Shown here piece by piece: positions 51,491-60,100 of a DNA stretch of 64,000 nt. The stretch comes from Streptomyces sp. NBRC 110035 (lineage in GTDB: Bacteria; Actinomycetota; Actinomycetes; Streptomycetales; Streptomycetaceae). The translations under genes were made by a program, and so were the position numbers. Numbering within the stretch: position 1 is the first letter of the stretch; the number at the start of each line of letters is the position of its first letter. The DNA is taken from NCBI RefSeq assembly GCF_000829695.1, contig NZ_BBNN01000030.1:156434-220433 (forward strand), in the 5' to 3' direction. The notes under the pieces are model-generated. The model was not told the origin of the DNA. It searched no databases and saw nothing but the letters and a program-made list of their open reading frames with translations.

Positions 51491-54400
51491 ATGCGGTTTG
51501 GGGTACTCGGGCCACTGGTGGTGTGGGACGGCGAGGGACGGGAAGCCAGAGTCCCCGAAGCCAAGGTCCGGGCCCTGCTGGCGGACCTGCTCGCGAACGA
51601 CGGGGGACCGGTCTCCGCCGACCGTCTCATCCACGACCTGTGGGGCGACACTCCTCCGGGCAAGCCCGCGGGCGCCCTCCAGGCCAAGATCTCCCAGCTG
51701 CGCCGGGTCATCGGCCGGGACCGGGTGGTGCGCCAGCCCCCCGGCTACCGGCTGCGGCTCGACGGCGACGAGGTGGACGCCGCACGCTTTTGCGCCCTGG
51801 TGACCGAGGCACGCCCCGTCCAGGACCCCCGCGCCCGGGCCGCGCTGCTCACCGAGGCCCTGGAGCTGTGGCGGGGGCCGGCGTACGCGGACTTCGCGGA
51901 CGGCCCTTTCGCACGGGGGGTCGCCCAGCGGCTCACGGAACAGCGGCTGTCCGTACTGGAGGAGCAGGCACAGGCACGCCTCGAGGCGGGGGACCACGCG
52001 CTCCTCGTCGGGGAACTGACCGGCCTCGTGGCGCTCCACCCGCTGCGGGAACGCCTGCGTGCCGTTCAGATAAAGGCCCTGTACGCGGCGGGGCGCCAGA
52101 GCGAGGCACTCGCGTCGTACGACGACCTGCGCACCCGGCTCGGGGGGGAACTGGGGGTCGATCCGAGCCCCGAACTGACCACCCTGCACGGGGCGGTGCT
52201 GCGACAGGAGCCGGGGCTGAGCACGGGGGCGTACGGGGCTTCGGGAGGCGGGTCCGGGGCGGTGGTGGCGGACCTCGCACCCGCGGCGGAGACGGTGAGC
52301 ACCGCAGCGGTCACCGCCCCGGCCCCGCACACGAACCTCCCCGTCCCCCTCACCCCCCTCGTCGGCCGCTGTCAGGCACTGGCCGACCTCTCGCAACTCC
52401 TCGCGGAAAAAAGGCTGGTGACCCTCACCGGTCCCGGCGGCGTAGGCAAGACCCGGCTGGCCGTGGCGGCGGCCACCGCCGAGCGGGACGGCGCTCAGGC
52501 AGGTGAACCGGCCGACGGAACATGGCTCGTCGAGTTCTCCGGCATCCGCGCCGGCACCTCCGCCGACCTGGCCCAGGTCGTCGCCGCCACCCTCGGCATC
52601 CGGGACGACGCCCCCCGCTCACTGCCGGACACCGGCCCTCCCACGCCCTCCTTGCCGCACCGCCTCGCCGCAGCCCTGCGCGACCGCCGCACCCTGCTGG
52701 TCCTGGACAACTGCGAGCACGTCGTCGACGCCGCCGCCGAACTCACCGAACTGCTCCTGCGCACTGCCCCAGGGCTGCGGGTCCTGGCCACCGGGCAGGA
52801 GCCGCTCGGCCTGGCGGGCGAGGCGATGTTCCTCGTCGAGCCCCTGCCGCCCGCCGACGCGGTCCGGATGTTCATGGAGCGTGCCGCCGCCGCGACCCCC
52901 GGCTTCCCGCGCGACCCACAGGCGCCGGACGAGCCCGAGCGCCGGGCCGTGGCCGAGATCTGCCGCCGGCTCGACGGCATCCCACTCGCGTTGGAGCTCG
53001 CCGCCACCCGGGTACGGGCCCTGGGAGTGAGGGAGCTGGCGGCCCGGCTCAACGACCGCTTCCGGGTGCTGACTTTCGGGCAGCGCGGCGCACCGGCCCG
53101 GCAGCAGACGCTGCGGGCGGTGATCGACTGGAGTTGGGAGCTGCTCAGCGCGCCCGAGCGCATCGTCCTGCGCCGCCTCGCCGCCCACAGCGACGGCTGC
53201 GACCTGGCCGCCGCCGAAGCGGTCTGCGCGGGTGACGGCGTCGCCCGGGAAGAGGTGCTCGACCTCGTCACCCGGTTGGTCGACCGGTCCCTGGTGGTCG
53301 TGGTGGACGGGCCCACCGGGCCCCGCTACCGGCTCCTGGAGTCCGTCGCCGCGTACGCGACCGAGCGGCTCCACGACATGGAGGACCTCACCGCCGTACG
53401 GGACCGTCATCTGCGCCACTACCGGGCCCTGGCCGAACATGCCGAGCCGCAGTTGCGCGGCGCCGGACAGCGGCCCTGGCTGGCCCGGCTGGACGCCGAG
53501 GCCGGGAACCTGCGTACGGCGCTCGACGAGGCGGTGCGCCGTGCGGGCGCGGGAGAGCCGGACGAGGCGGTCCGGCTGGCCACCGCCCTGGCCTGGTGGT
53601 GGCTGCTGCGCGGCCGCCTCACCGAGGCCCGCAGCAGCCTGGGAGCGGTGCTGGCCGTGACGTCCGCTTCCTTCGACCTTGCCGATCCCGGTCCCGCCGC
53701 CCCCGCTGAACTCGCCCTCCTCCACGCCGCCTTCGCACTGCTCACCGGGGATCACACCGCAGCCGCCACCCCGGAGGGCGGCCGCACCACGACAGCGGAC
53801 AGCCGCGGCCTCATCGCGACCGGTGACGCCGTTCCCGACCCCGTGCGCCGGGCCCGTGCCCTGTGGCTCTGTGCGTACGGACTGTTCAGTGCGGGTGACG
53901 ATGCCGAGGGCAGCGAGCTGAACACCCGCGCCCTCACCCTGTTCACCGCCGCGGAGGACCAGTGGGGCACCGCCGCCGCGCTCGGCCTGCGCGCGACGCT
54001 CGCGCTGGTCCGCGGCGACCTCGTCGGGCTCGGCCGTGACGGGCTGCGCAGCTCCCTGATCTTCTGCGAACTGGGCGACCGCTGGGGTGAGTTGCAAACC
54101 GTGTCCCCGCTCGCCGCACTCGCCGAGATCAAGGGTGCGTACGAGGACGCGGAGCGTCGCCAGTACGAAGGTCTGCGGATGGCCCGGGAGCTGGGTCTGG
54201 AGGCGGAGGTGTCCGCGCGGCTCTCCGGGCTCGGTCGGCTCGCGCTGCTCGCCCGCGACTGGGACCGTGCCCGCGGCCTGCACGAACAGGCGCGCCGGAT
54301 CGCCGCCGAACAGGGTTACAAGTACGGCGAGATCCACTCCGAGATGGGCCTCGCCCTCGGCGCACGCCGCTCCGGCGACCTCGACGGAGCCGAGGCGCAC

Positions 54401-54850
54401 CTGCTGCACATCCGCGACGGCTACGCCGATGTCTCCTCCCAGGCGGGCGACCACCTGCTCCTGGCCGAGCTCGGCTTCGTCGCCGAGCTGCGCGGCGACG
54501 CGCGCGGGGCGGCGGCCCACCACCTGGAGGGCCTGGAGATCGCCCGCGCCCTCGCGGAGCCCCGTGCCCTGGCCCTCTCCCTGGAGGGCCTCGCCGGTGC
54601 GGCCGCGCTGCCCGGTCACGGCCCCGCCGCCACCCGCGCGGCCGTCCTCCTGGGCGCGGCGGCGGCCACCCGCCGCCGGGCCGGAGCCCCGCTGCCGCCC
54701 GCCGAACGCGCCGACGTCGACCGCGTCACCGCGTCGGCACGGGCCGCGCTGGGCGAGGACGCGTTCACAAAGGCGTATGACCGTGGCACCCGGCTGACCG
54801 CCGAGGAGGCGGTCCGCCATGCCCGTACGGCACTCGACCCGGGACGCTGA
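51491..54850 (+). CDS. AfsR/SARP-family regulator with NB-ARC and TPR-like domains
   Basis: An 1119-residue regulator: an OmpR-like DNA-binding domain (about residues 1-90, VRALLADLLANDGGPVSADRLIHDLWGDTPP...GALQAKISQLRRVIG), a bacterial activation (BTAD) domain (about 95-240), an NB-ARC type ATPase starting TLTGPGGVGKTRLA near residue 315 with LLVLDNCEH as Walker B, and a long helical repeat part to the end. It probably controls the divergent SDR/MFS pair. TACGGT (51478-51483) ends seven bases before ATG 51491, suggesting a leaderless message, and decides the start against the long upstream frame. Confidence 0.9.
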   Translation: MRFGVLGPLVVWDGEGREARVPEAKVRALLADLLANDGGPVSADRLIHDLWGDTPPGKPAGALQAKISQLRRVIGRDRVVRQPPGYRLRLDGDEVDAARFCALVTEARPVQDPRARAALLTEALELWRGPAYADFADGPFARGVAQRLTEQRLSVLEEQAQARLEAGDHALLVGELTGLVALHPLRERLRAVQIKALYAAGRQSEALASYDDLRTRLGGELGVDPSPELTTLHGAVLRQEPGLSTGAYGASGGGSGAVVADLAPAAETVSTAAVTAPAPHTNLPVPLTPLVGRCQALADLSQLLAEKRLVTLTGPGGVGKTRLAVAAATAERDGAQAGEPADGTWLVEFSGIRAGTSADLAQVVAATLGIRDDAPRSLPDTGPPTPSLPHRLAAALRDRRTLLVLDNCEHVVDAAAELTELLLRTAPGLRVLATGQEPLGLAGEAMFLVEPLPPADAVRMFMERAAAATPGFPRDPQAPDEPERRAVAEICRRLDGIPLALELAATRVRALGVRELAARLNDRFRVLTFGQRGAPARQQTLRAVIDWSWELLSAPERIVLRRLAAHSDGCDLAAAEAVCAGDGVAREEVLDLVTRLVDRSLVVVVDGPTGPRYRLLESVAAYATERLHDMEDLTAVRDRHLRHYRALAEHAEPQLRGAGQRPWLARLDAEAGNLRTALDEAVRRAGAGEPDEAVRLATALAWWWLLRGRLTEARSSLGAVLAVTSASFDLADPGPAAPAELALLHAAFALLTGDHTAAATPEGGRTTTADSRGLIATGDAVPDPVRRARALWLCAYGLFSAGDDAEGSELNTRALTLFTAAEDQWGTAAALGLRATLALVRGDLVGLGRDGLRSSLIFCELGDRWGELQTVSPLAALAEIKGAYEDAERRQYEGLRMARELGLEAEVSARLSGLGRLALLARDWDRARGLHEQARRIAAEQGYKYGEIHSEMGLALGARRSGDLDGAEAHLLHIRDGYADVSSQAGDHLLLAELGFVAELRGDARGAAAHHLEGLEIARALAEPRALALSLEGLAGAAALPGHGPAATRAAVLLGAAAATRRRAGAPLPPAERADVDRVTASARAALGEDAFTKAYDRGTRLTAEEAVRHARTALDPGR

Positions 54851-54863
54851 CCGGGCGGCGCCC

Positions 54864-54978
54864 TCCTGGACGTCGAGCGAGTACTCCCTGACGCCCAGGG
54901 GCACGGCGCTCAACGAGGCGCTGGAACCGCTGGGCGCGTGGGGGAGGGCGAATGTGCTGGGACCGTCCGAGGGCTCAG
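54864..54978 (+). pseudogene. 3' remnant of an HxlR-type regulator gene
   Basis: The frame reads SSEYSLTPRGTALNEALEPLGAWGRANVL, which matches the C-terminal end of HxlR/MarR-like winged-helix regulators (VEYSLTPxGxxLxxxLxxLxxWG). There is no winged helix upstream; the sequence directly follows the AfsR-like stop. It is a fragment left by deletion. Confidence 0.55.
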
Positions 54979-55667
54979 CGGCTGCCGGTGAGGTGGGCGT
55001 AGACGACGACGTTGCCCTGGTAGCCGGTGGTGCGTGAGTAGCCTCCGCCGCAGGTGATGATCCGCAGCTCCGGGCGCTCTGCCGCGCCGTACACCTTCCC
55101 GTCGGGGAAGTCCCGGGCGTCGTACACCTCGACGGCGTGCACGGTGAACACGGCGGTGGTGCCGTCGCGCCGGTCCACCTCGACGGTGCCGCCCCTGCGC
55201 AGGGCGCCCAGGGAGTAGAAGACGGCGGGGCCCTCGGCGTTGTCGACATGGCCCGCGACGACCGCGGTGCCGCTCTCGCCGGGTGTGGTGCCGGCCTCGT
55301 ACCAGCCGGCCAGGTCCGGCCGCTCGGGCGGCGGCACGTCGAGGCTGCCGGTGCCCGTCAGGCCGAGGCCCGTCAGGGGGGCGTCCACACCGATCGCGGG
55401 GACGCGTATCCGGTCGGGCGGGGAGGGCGGCAGCGCGGCGGACGCCGGGACCTGCCCGGCACCGTGCCCCGGGCCCGTGGAGTGGGCCTGGGCGGCCGAC
55501 GGCTGCGGCGGGGCGCTCGTGCCGGTTCCCGCGTGCAGCAGCCACAGGCCGCAGCACAGGGTGAGCGTGCTCACCGACGCTATGACCGTGTTGCCCGGTC
55601 TCCCGGTCGCCCGGCCGTACCTGCGTGGCATGCGGCGTATGCGGTATGTCCGGCGTATGCGGTGCAT
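54975..55667 (-). CDS. Class F sortase
   Basis: A 230-residue transpeptidase with an N-terminal basic stretch (MHRIRRTYRIRRMPRRYGR, coded by a short tandem repeat), one membrane anchor (about residues 27-47), a Pro-rich linker and the sortase barrel. Catalytic His is in VVAGHVDNAEG, Cys in RIITCGGGYS, and Arg in the following strand region. Class F sortases are the actinobacterial group with few known substrates. The next gene is a secreted protein and is probably functionally linked. The start could be ATG 55667 or the inner ATG 55631. Confidence 0.88.
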   Translation of the reverse strand: MHRIRRTYRIRRMPRRYGRATGRPGNTVIASVSTLTLCCGLWLLHAGTGTSAPPQPSAAQAHSTGPGHGAGQVPASAALPPSPPDRIRVPAIGVDAPLTGLGLTGTGSLDVPPPERPDLAGWYEAGTTPGESGTAVVAGHVDNAEGPAVFYSLGALRRGGTVEVDRRDGTTAVFTVHAVEVYDARDFPDGKVYGAAERPELRIITCGGGYSRTTGYQGNVVVYAHLTGSR

Positions 55668-55780
55668 TGCTCACTGACCTCTCCAGCGTCGGCCCCGTGC
55701 CCCCTCCGGGCCGCGAGGGGCGTCGGACCCGGAGGGGGAGGGGATGCGGTACCGGCGGACGGGCGGCGGAGGGGCGCCCG

Positions 55781-56371
55781 TCAGATCCCGTCGCCTCTCG
55801 CCCGGCGATGCAGGAGCCAGGTACCGCCCGCGGCGGCGACGGCGAGAGCCGTCACGCCGGCCGCGGTCTGCGCGGGGTCGGTGCCCAGGGCGCCGCCGAC
55901 CCCCGTCTTCACACTGCCCCGGGGGTACACCTGCTGCGCCGCGGGCGTCAGCCTGACCACCAGGTCACCGGTCACCCGCTGCCCGCCCGCCTCGCACGTC
56001 GCGACGATCTCGTACGTCCCCGGCTGCGCGCCCGGCGGCACCCGGAACCGGCCGGTCGAGTCCCGTCCGGCCGCGTCGGGACCGTCGTCGCGGGGTGCCA
56101 GCGTGAAACGGCCGGCGCCCACGGCGGTGGCATCGCCCGCGACCGTGTCGCCGTCGCCGCACGCCGAGGTGTCCACCGTCACCCGCGTGCCCGCCACGAC
56201 CACGGACGGGCGCAGTTCCAGGCTCCTGGCCGGGTTTCCGGCCGGCCTGCCGTCGCCGTGGGGAGGTCCCGCGGGGGCGGTGTACGCGGCGGGCGCCGCG
56301 AACAGCCCCGCGGCGGCCACGGCGAGCGCGGGTCCGGTCAGGTTGGTCAGCCGCCGGGCGGTACCTCGCAT
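55781..56371 (-). CDS. Secreted protein with C-terminal membrane segment, partner of the sortase
   Basis: A 196-residue protein: signal peptide (Ala-rich, ends near residue 30), an immunoglobulin-like beta domain with two Cys (SACGDGD and VATCEAGG), then a hydrophobic segment (AAGVTALAVAAAGGTWLLH) and a positive tail RRARG. No LPxTG or LAxTG signal is seen, so it is probably a membrane-anchored outside protein rather than a clear sortase substrate. GAGGGAG supports ATG 56371. It lies 113 bases upstream of the sortase on the same strand. Confidence 0.75.
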   Translation of the reverse strand: MRGTARRLTNLTGPALAVAAAGLFAAPAAYTAPAGPPHGDGRPAGNPARSLELRPSVVVAGTRVTVDTSACGDGDTVAGDATAVGAGRFTLAPRDDGPDAAGRDSTGRFRVPPGAQPGTYEIVATCEAGGQRVTGDLVVRLTPAAQQVYPRGSVKTGVGGALGTDPAQTAAGVTALAVAAAGGTWLLHRRARGDGI

Positions 56372-56485
56372 CGATGCTCCCTCGGGCTCACGGAGGGGCC
56401 GCGCCCGCGGCACCCCCATGTGCCGCCGTCGGTCGCGTCCCCGCTAGTCCGAGGTAAAGGCCGACGGGCGCGGCCCGCTCCCTGA

Positions 56486-56527
56486 GGGAACGTCAGAAAT
56501 GAGGTGAATGGGTGTCAGAAAGTTCCC
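56486..56527. promoter_or_regulatory. Composite repeat upstream of the secreted protein gene
   Basis: GGGAAC (56486-56491) and GTTCCC (56522-56527) form an outer inverted repeat. Inside it GTCAGAAA occurs twice in direct orientation (56492-56499 and 56514-56521) with a 22-base period, two helical turns. It could be a regulator site on the sortase locus; no known consensus is assigned. Confidence 0.4.
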
Positions 56528-56661
56528 GCCGAAGCCCCGCCCGTACCCGTTTCGGCAGGTCACCGCAGTGCCGCGGGCCCGGCCGGGGGAAAGAACCCGA
56601 AGGGTGCGCCACGCGCCGGTGAACGGGTGAGGCGGCGGGATACGGGTGGAGCGGCCGGAAC

Positions 56662-58800
56662 TCAGGACCGCGCCGTCTCCACTTCCACCCGTACCGCGCA
56701 CACCTTGAACTCCGGCATCCGCGACGTCGGGTCCAGGGCGGGGTTGGTGAGGGTGTTCGCGCGGCCCTCGCCCGCCCAGTGGAACGGCATGAACACGGTG
56801 TCGGGGCGGATCGCGGTGGTGATACGGGCCGGTGCCACCGCCCGGCCCCGCCGGGACACCACGGCCAGCGGATCGCCCTCGGCCGCGCCGAGCCGCTCCG
56901 CGAGCCGCGGGTGCAACTGCACGAACGGGCCGGGCGCGGCCGCGTTCAGCTCGTCGACGCGCCGGGTCTGCGCACCGGACTGGTACTGCGCCACTACCCG
57001 GCCGGTGGTCAGCAGCACGGGGTACTCGTCGTCGGGCTCCTCGGCGTTCGCGCGGTGCGCGACGGGCACGAACCGGGCCCGCCCGTCCTCGGTGGCGAAC
57101 CGGTCGAGGAACAGCCGGGGGGTGCCGGGGTGCACGGCACCGTCCGCCGGCCCAGGTGCCTCCGACGGCGTGGGTCCGGGGGCCGGGCACGGCCAGAACA
57201 CGCCGTTGTCCTCCGCGAGCCGCCGGTAACTGATCCCGGAGTAGTCGGCGGGCCCGCCCGCGCTCGCGCGGCGCAGCTCCTCGAAGACCTCCTCGGGATC
57301 GGTCGGGAACCTCTTCTGGGGGCTCGGCCCGGCGCCGAGCCGGGCGGCCAGCTCGTGCAGCACCTCGAGGTCGCTGCGCACGCCGTCCGGCGCGGGCAGC
57401 GCGCGCCGCCGCAGCAGGACCCTGCCCTCCAGGCTGGTCGTCGTGCCCGTCTCCTCCGCCCACTGCGTCACCGGCAGGACGACGTCGGCGAGCGCGGCCG
57501 TCTCCGACAGCACGACGTCGCACACCGCCAGGAAGTCCAGCGACCGGATGCGCTCCTCGACGTGCGCGGCGCGGGGCGCCGACACCACCGGGTTGGAGCC
57601 CATCAGCAGCAGCGAGCGGATGTCCCCGCCCAGCGCGTCCAGCAGCTCGTACGCGCTGCGCCCCGGGCCGGGCAGCGAGTCGGGGTCCACCCCCCAGACG
57701 CCGGCGACATGCGCGCGCGCCGCAGGGTCGGTCAGCTTGCGGTAGCCGGGCAACTGGTCGGCCTTCTGGCCGTGTTCGCGCCCGCCCTGCCCGTTGCCCT
57801 GACCGGTCAGGCAGCCGTACCCGGACAGCGGGCGGCCCGCCCGGCCGGTCGCCAGGCACAGGTTGATCCAGGCGCCCACGGTGTCGGTGCCCTTGGCCTG
57901 CTGCTCGGGCCCGCGGGCGGTGAGCACCATCGCCGCCTCCGGCTCGCAGAACAGCCGTACGGTCTCCCGAAGCCGGGGCACCGGCACGCCGGTGATCCGC
58001 TCCACGTACTCCGGCCAGTGCGCCATCGCCGCGGCCCGGGTCTCCTCCCAGCCGGCGGTGCGTTCTTGGATGTACGCCTCGTCGCTGCGGCCCTCGGCGA
58101 CGACCAGGTGCAGCAGGCCCAGCGCCAGCGCGAGGTCGGTGCCGGGGCGGGGCGCCAGATGCAGATCGGCCAGCTCGGCGGTCTTCGTCCGGCGCGGGTC
58201 GACGACGATCAGCGTGCCGCCGTTCTCCTTCAGCTCGGCGAAGTAGCGCAGCGCCGGCGGCATGGTCTCCGCCGGGTTCGAGCCGACGAGGATCACGCAG
58301 CCGGTCCTCGGGACGTCCTCCAGCGGGAACGGCAGCCCCCGGTCCAGCCCGAACGCCTTGATGCCGGCGGCCGCCGCGGACGACATGCAGAAGCGGCCGT
58401 TGTAGTCGATCTGGGAGGTGCCCAGCACCACCCGCGCGAACTTCCCCAGCGCGTACGCCTTCTCGTTCGTCAGCCCGCCGCCGCCGAACACCCCGACCGC
58501 GTCCGCCCCGTGCTCACCGCGCGTACGGCCCAGCCCCTCGGCGATCCGGTCCAGCGCCTCGTCCCAGCCGGCGGGCACCAGCTCGCCACTCTCCCGTGAC
58601 CGCACCAACGGCGAGGTCAGCCGCACGGCGGAGGACAGCACCGCCGGCGCCGTACGCCCCTTGCCGCACAGCGCGCCCCGGTTCACCGGGAAGTCCGCGC
58701 GCTCGCTCACCTCGACGGTCCCGTCCGGCGCGGGCGTCAGATTCATCCCGCACTGCAGGGCGCAGTACGGGCAGTGCGTGGACGTCACGGTGTTCTGCAT
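56662..58800 (-). CDS. nasA: Assimilatory nitrate reductase catalytic subunit
   Basis: A 712-residue molybdenum (bis-MGD) enzyme reducing nitrate to nitrite. [4Fe-4S] ligands at the N-terminus: CPYCALQCG and GALCGKG; then the molybdopterin domains with YNGRFCMSSA holding the likely molybdenum Cys, VGSNPAETMP, and the C-terminal cofactor domain (VLLTTGRVVAQYQSGAQTRR ... FMPFHWAGEGRANTLTNPALDPTSRMPEFK). ATG 58800 gives the conserved QNTVTSTHCPYC start; GTG 58821 is possible. It stands alone, with a GlnR-like site upstream, and its product feeds NirBD. Confidence 0.93.
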   Translation of the reverse strand: MQNTVTSTHCPYCALQCGMNLTPAPDGTVEVSERADFPVNRGALCGKGRTAPAVLSSAVRLTSPLVRSRESGELVPAGWDEALDRIAEGLGRTRGEHGADAVGVFGGGGLTNEKAYALGKFARVVLGTSQIDYNGRFCMSSAAAAGIKAFGLDRGLPFPLEDVPRTGCVILVGSNPAETMPPALRYFAELKENGGTLIVVDPRRTKTAELADLHLAPRPGTDLALALGLLHLVVAEGRSDEAYIQERTAGWEETRAAAMAHWPEYVERITGVPVPRLRETVRLFCEPEAAMVLTARGPEQQAKGTDTVGAWINLCLATGRAGRPLSGYGCLTGQGNGQGGREHGQKADQLPGYRKLTDPAARAHVAGVWGVDPDSLPGPGRSAYELLDALGGDIRSLLLMGSNPVVSAPRAAHVEERIRSLDFLAVCDVVLSETAALADVVLPVTQWAEETGTTTSLEGRVLLRRRALPAPDGVRSDLEVLHELAARLGAGPSPQKRFPTDPEEVFEELRRASAGGPADYSGISYRRLAEDNGVFWPCPAPGPTPSEAPGPADGAVHPGTPRLFLDRFATEDGRARFVPVAHRANAEEPDDEYPVLLTTGRVVAQYQSGAQTRRVDELNAAAPGPFVQLHPRLAERLGAAEGDPLAVVSRRGRAVAPARITTAIRPDTVFMPFHWAGEGRANTLTNPALDPTSRMPEFKVCAVRVEVETARS

Positions 58801-58823
58801 ACCGCCCAGCGTGCGCCGCACGT

Positions 58824-58850
58824 GTTACACACCGCACCGGCCCCTGTTAC
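58824..58850 (-). promoter_or_regulatory. Candidate GlnR site before nasA
   Basis: Two GTAAC a-sites on the minus strand (58846-58850 and 58824-58828) are exactly 22 bases apart, the spacing of a-sites in a GlnR box; the b-site between them is degenerate. It lies 24-50 bases before the nasA start. Control of nasA by GlnR is established in Streptomyces; the site is inference. Confidence 0.5.
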
Positions 58851-58879
58851 ACGCCCGGTACGGCGACCTCCCCGGGGGC

Positions 58880-59100
58880 GGGGGAGCGCGGTGAGGCCGG
58901 GAGCGGGCCTCGGCCGGCTCCTTCCCGGTGAAGGCCCGTGCTCTTCCTGCCGGCGCAGCGGGTCGGCGCCGGGCAACTGGTGCCGCGGCTGACGGGCCAC
59001 CGCTTCGGTGACGTACCCGGAGACGTTGCCGGTGGGTTCTCCCGGCTCGGCGGCCTGCTCGGCCGGGAGGGTGACCGTGACGCGTGTGGTGTCCGCCGTG
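58880..59100 (-). pseudogene. Decayed ribbon-helix-helix antitoxin-like gene
   Basis: The minus strand reads DTTRVTVTLPAEQAAEPGEPTGNVSGYVTEAVARQPRHQLPGADPLRRQEEHG and then, in another frame, AFTGKEPAEAR. This resembles small Streptomyces antitoxin-type proteins (TRVTVTLPxEQVAELRKLTDNVSGYVAEAVARQ...EEHGxFTxEELAEAR), with Pro substitutions breaking the helices and a frameshift. No toxin gene follows. The family match is from memory. Confidence 0.5.
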
Positions 59101-59125
59101 GTGCGGGCATGCCGCAGTACGCGCG

Positions 59126-59875
59126 TTACGGCCGCGGTGTCGCCGACGGGGCACGGATGCCGTCGAGCGCCTGCTCCACCCCCGCCTCCCTCGGCCCGAG
59201 GAAGTGCGGGTCCGGTCGGAAGGCCGCGTCCAGGGCCGCCTTGCCCGCGGCGAGGATCTCGCGGGTGCCCCCGTAGTACCAGGTGACGTCGTGCCGGTCG
59301 TCGACGCCGACGCCGTACGAGGAGACGCCGGCCGCCTGGCACAGGGTGATCGCGCGCCGGATGTGGAAGCCCTGGCTGATCAGCACGGCCCGGTCCACGC
59401 CGAAGATCTTCTTCGCGCGCACGCACGAGTCCCAGGTGTCGAAGCCCGCGTAGTCGCTGACGATCCGCGCGTCGGGCACGCCGTGCCGGGTCAGATAGGC
59501 GCGCATCGCGTCCGGCTCGTCGTACTCCTCACGGCTGTTGTCGCCGGTGACCAGGACCACCCCGATCCTGCCCGCCCGGTACAGCTCGGCCGCCGCGTCC
59601 AGCCGGTGCGCGAGGTACGGCGACGGCTCCCCGTCCCACAGGCCCGCGCCGAAGACCACGGCGACGTCGGTGCGGGGCACGTCGGCGGTGGTGTGCAGCC
59701 GGCCCTCCGCCGCCAGACGCATCCACGTCGCCGGCAGCAGCGCCAGTACGCAGGCCACCATCCCCGCCTGCACCAGCCGCCGCCGGCCGGCCCGGGTGCG
59801 CGGCAGGCGAGGCGGACGCGGCCGGCGGAGCCATCGGGCCGCGCCCGCCCTCACACGGAGCAACAGATGAAGCAT
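59126..59875 (-). CDS. SanA/YdcF-like (DUF218) membrane protein
   Basis: A 249-residue protein with an Arg-rich cytoplasmic start, one hydrophobic segment (about residues 38-55) and an outside DUF218 domain: DVAVVFGAGLWDGEPSPYLAHRLDAAAELYRAGR, VLVTGDNSREEYDEPDAM, DTWDSCVRAKKIFG, LISQGFHIRRAITLCQAAG. SanA-like proteins act in envelope barrier function; the enzymatic role is not settled. The start is ATG 59875. Confidence 0.85.
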   Translation of the reverse strand: MLHLLLRVRAGAARWLRRPRPPRLPRTRAGRRRLVQAGMVACVLALLPATWMRLAAEGRLHTTADVPRTDVAVVFGAGLWDGEPSPYLAHRLDAAAELYRAGRIGVVLVTGDNSREEYDEPDAMRAYLTRHGVPDARIVSDYAGFDTWDSCVRAKKIFGVDRAVLISQGFHIRRAITLCQAAGVSSYGVGVDDRHDVTWYYGGTREILAAGKAALDAAFRPDPHFLGPREAGVEQALDGIRAPSATPRP

Positions 59876-60100
59876 GAAACGGGCGCCCTCCCCGGTCGGT
59901 CCTCGACGTCGAAGACGCCCTCGCGCCTCCTACGGTTCAGCCGTCTGCTGTGATCAGCGGCACGGTACGGGGGTACCCGGGGGGTGAAGCCGCAGCTCGA
60001 ACGGGCTCACACCGGGCGGGGGCCGTGCCGTGAACCGCCGGAAAACACCCGTCACGTCCGCGCAACGGGCAGGCAACGCCCCCCGGCGACGATCGGAGAC

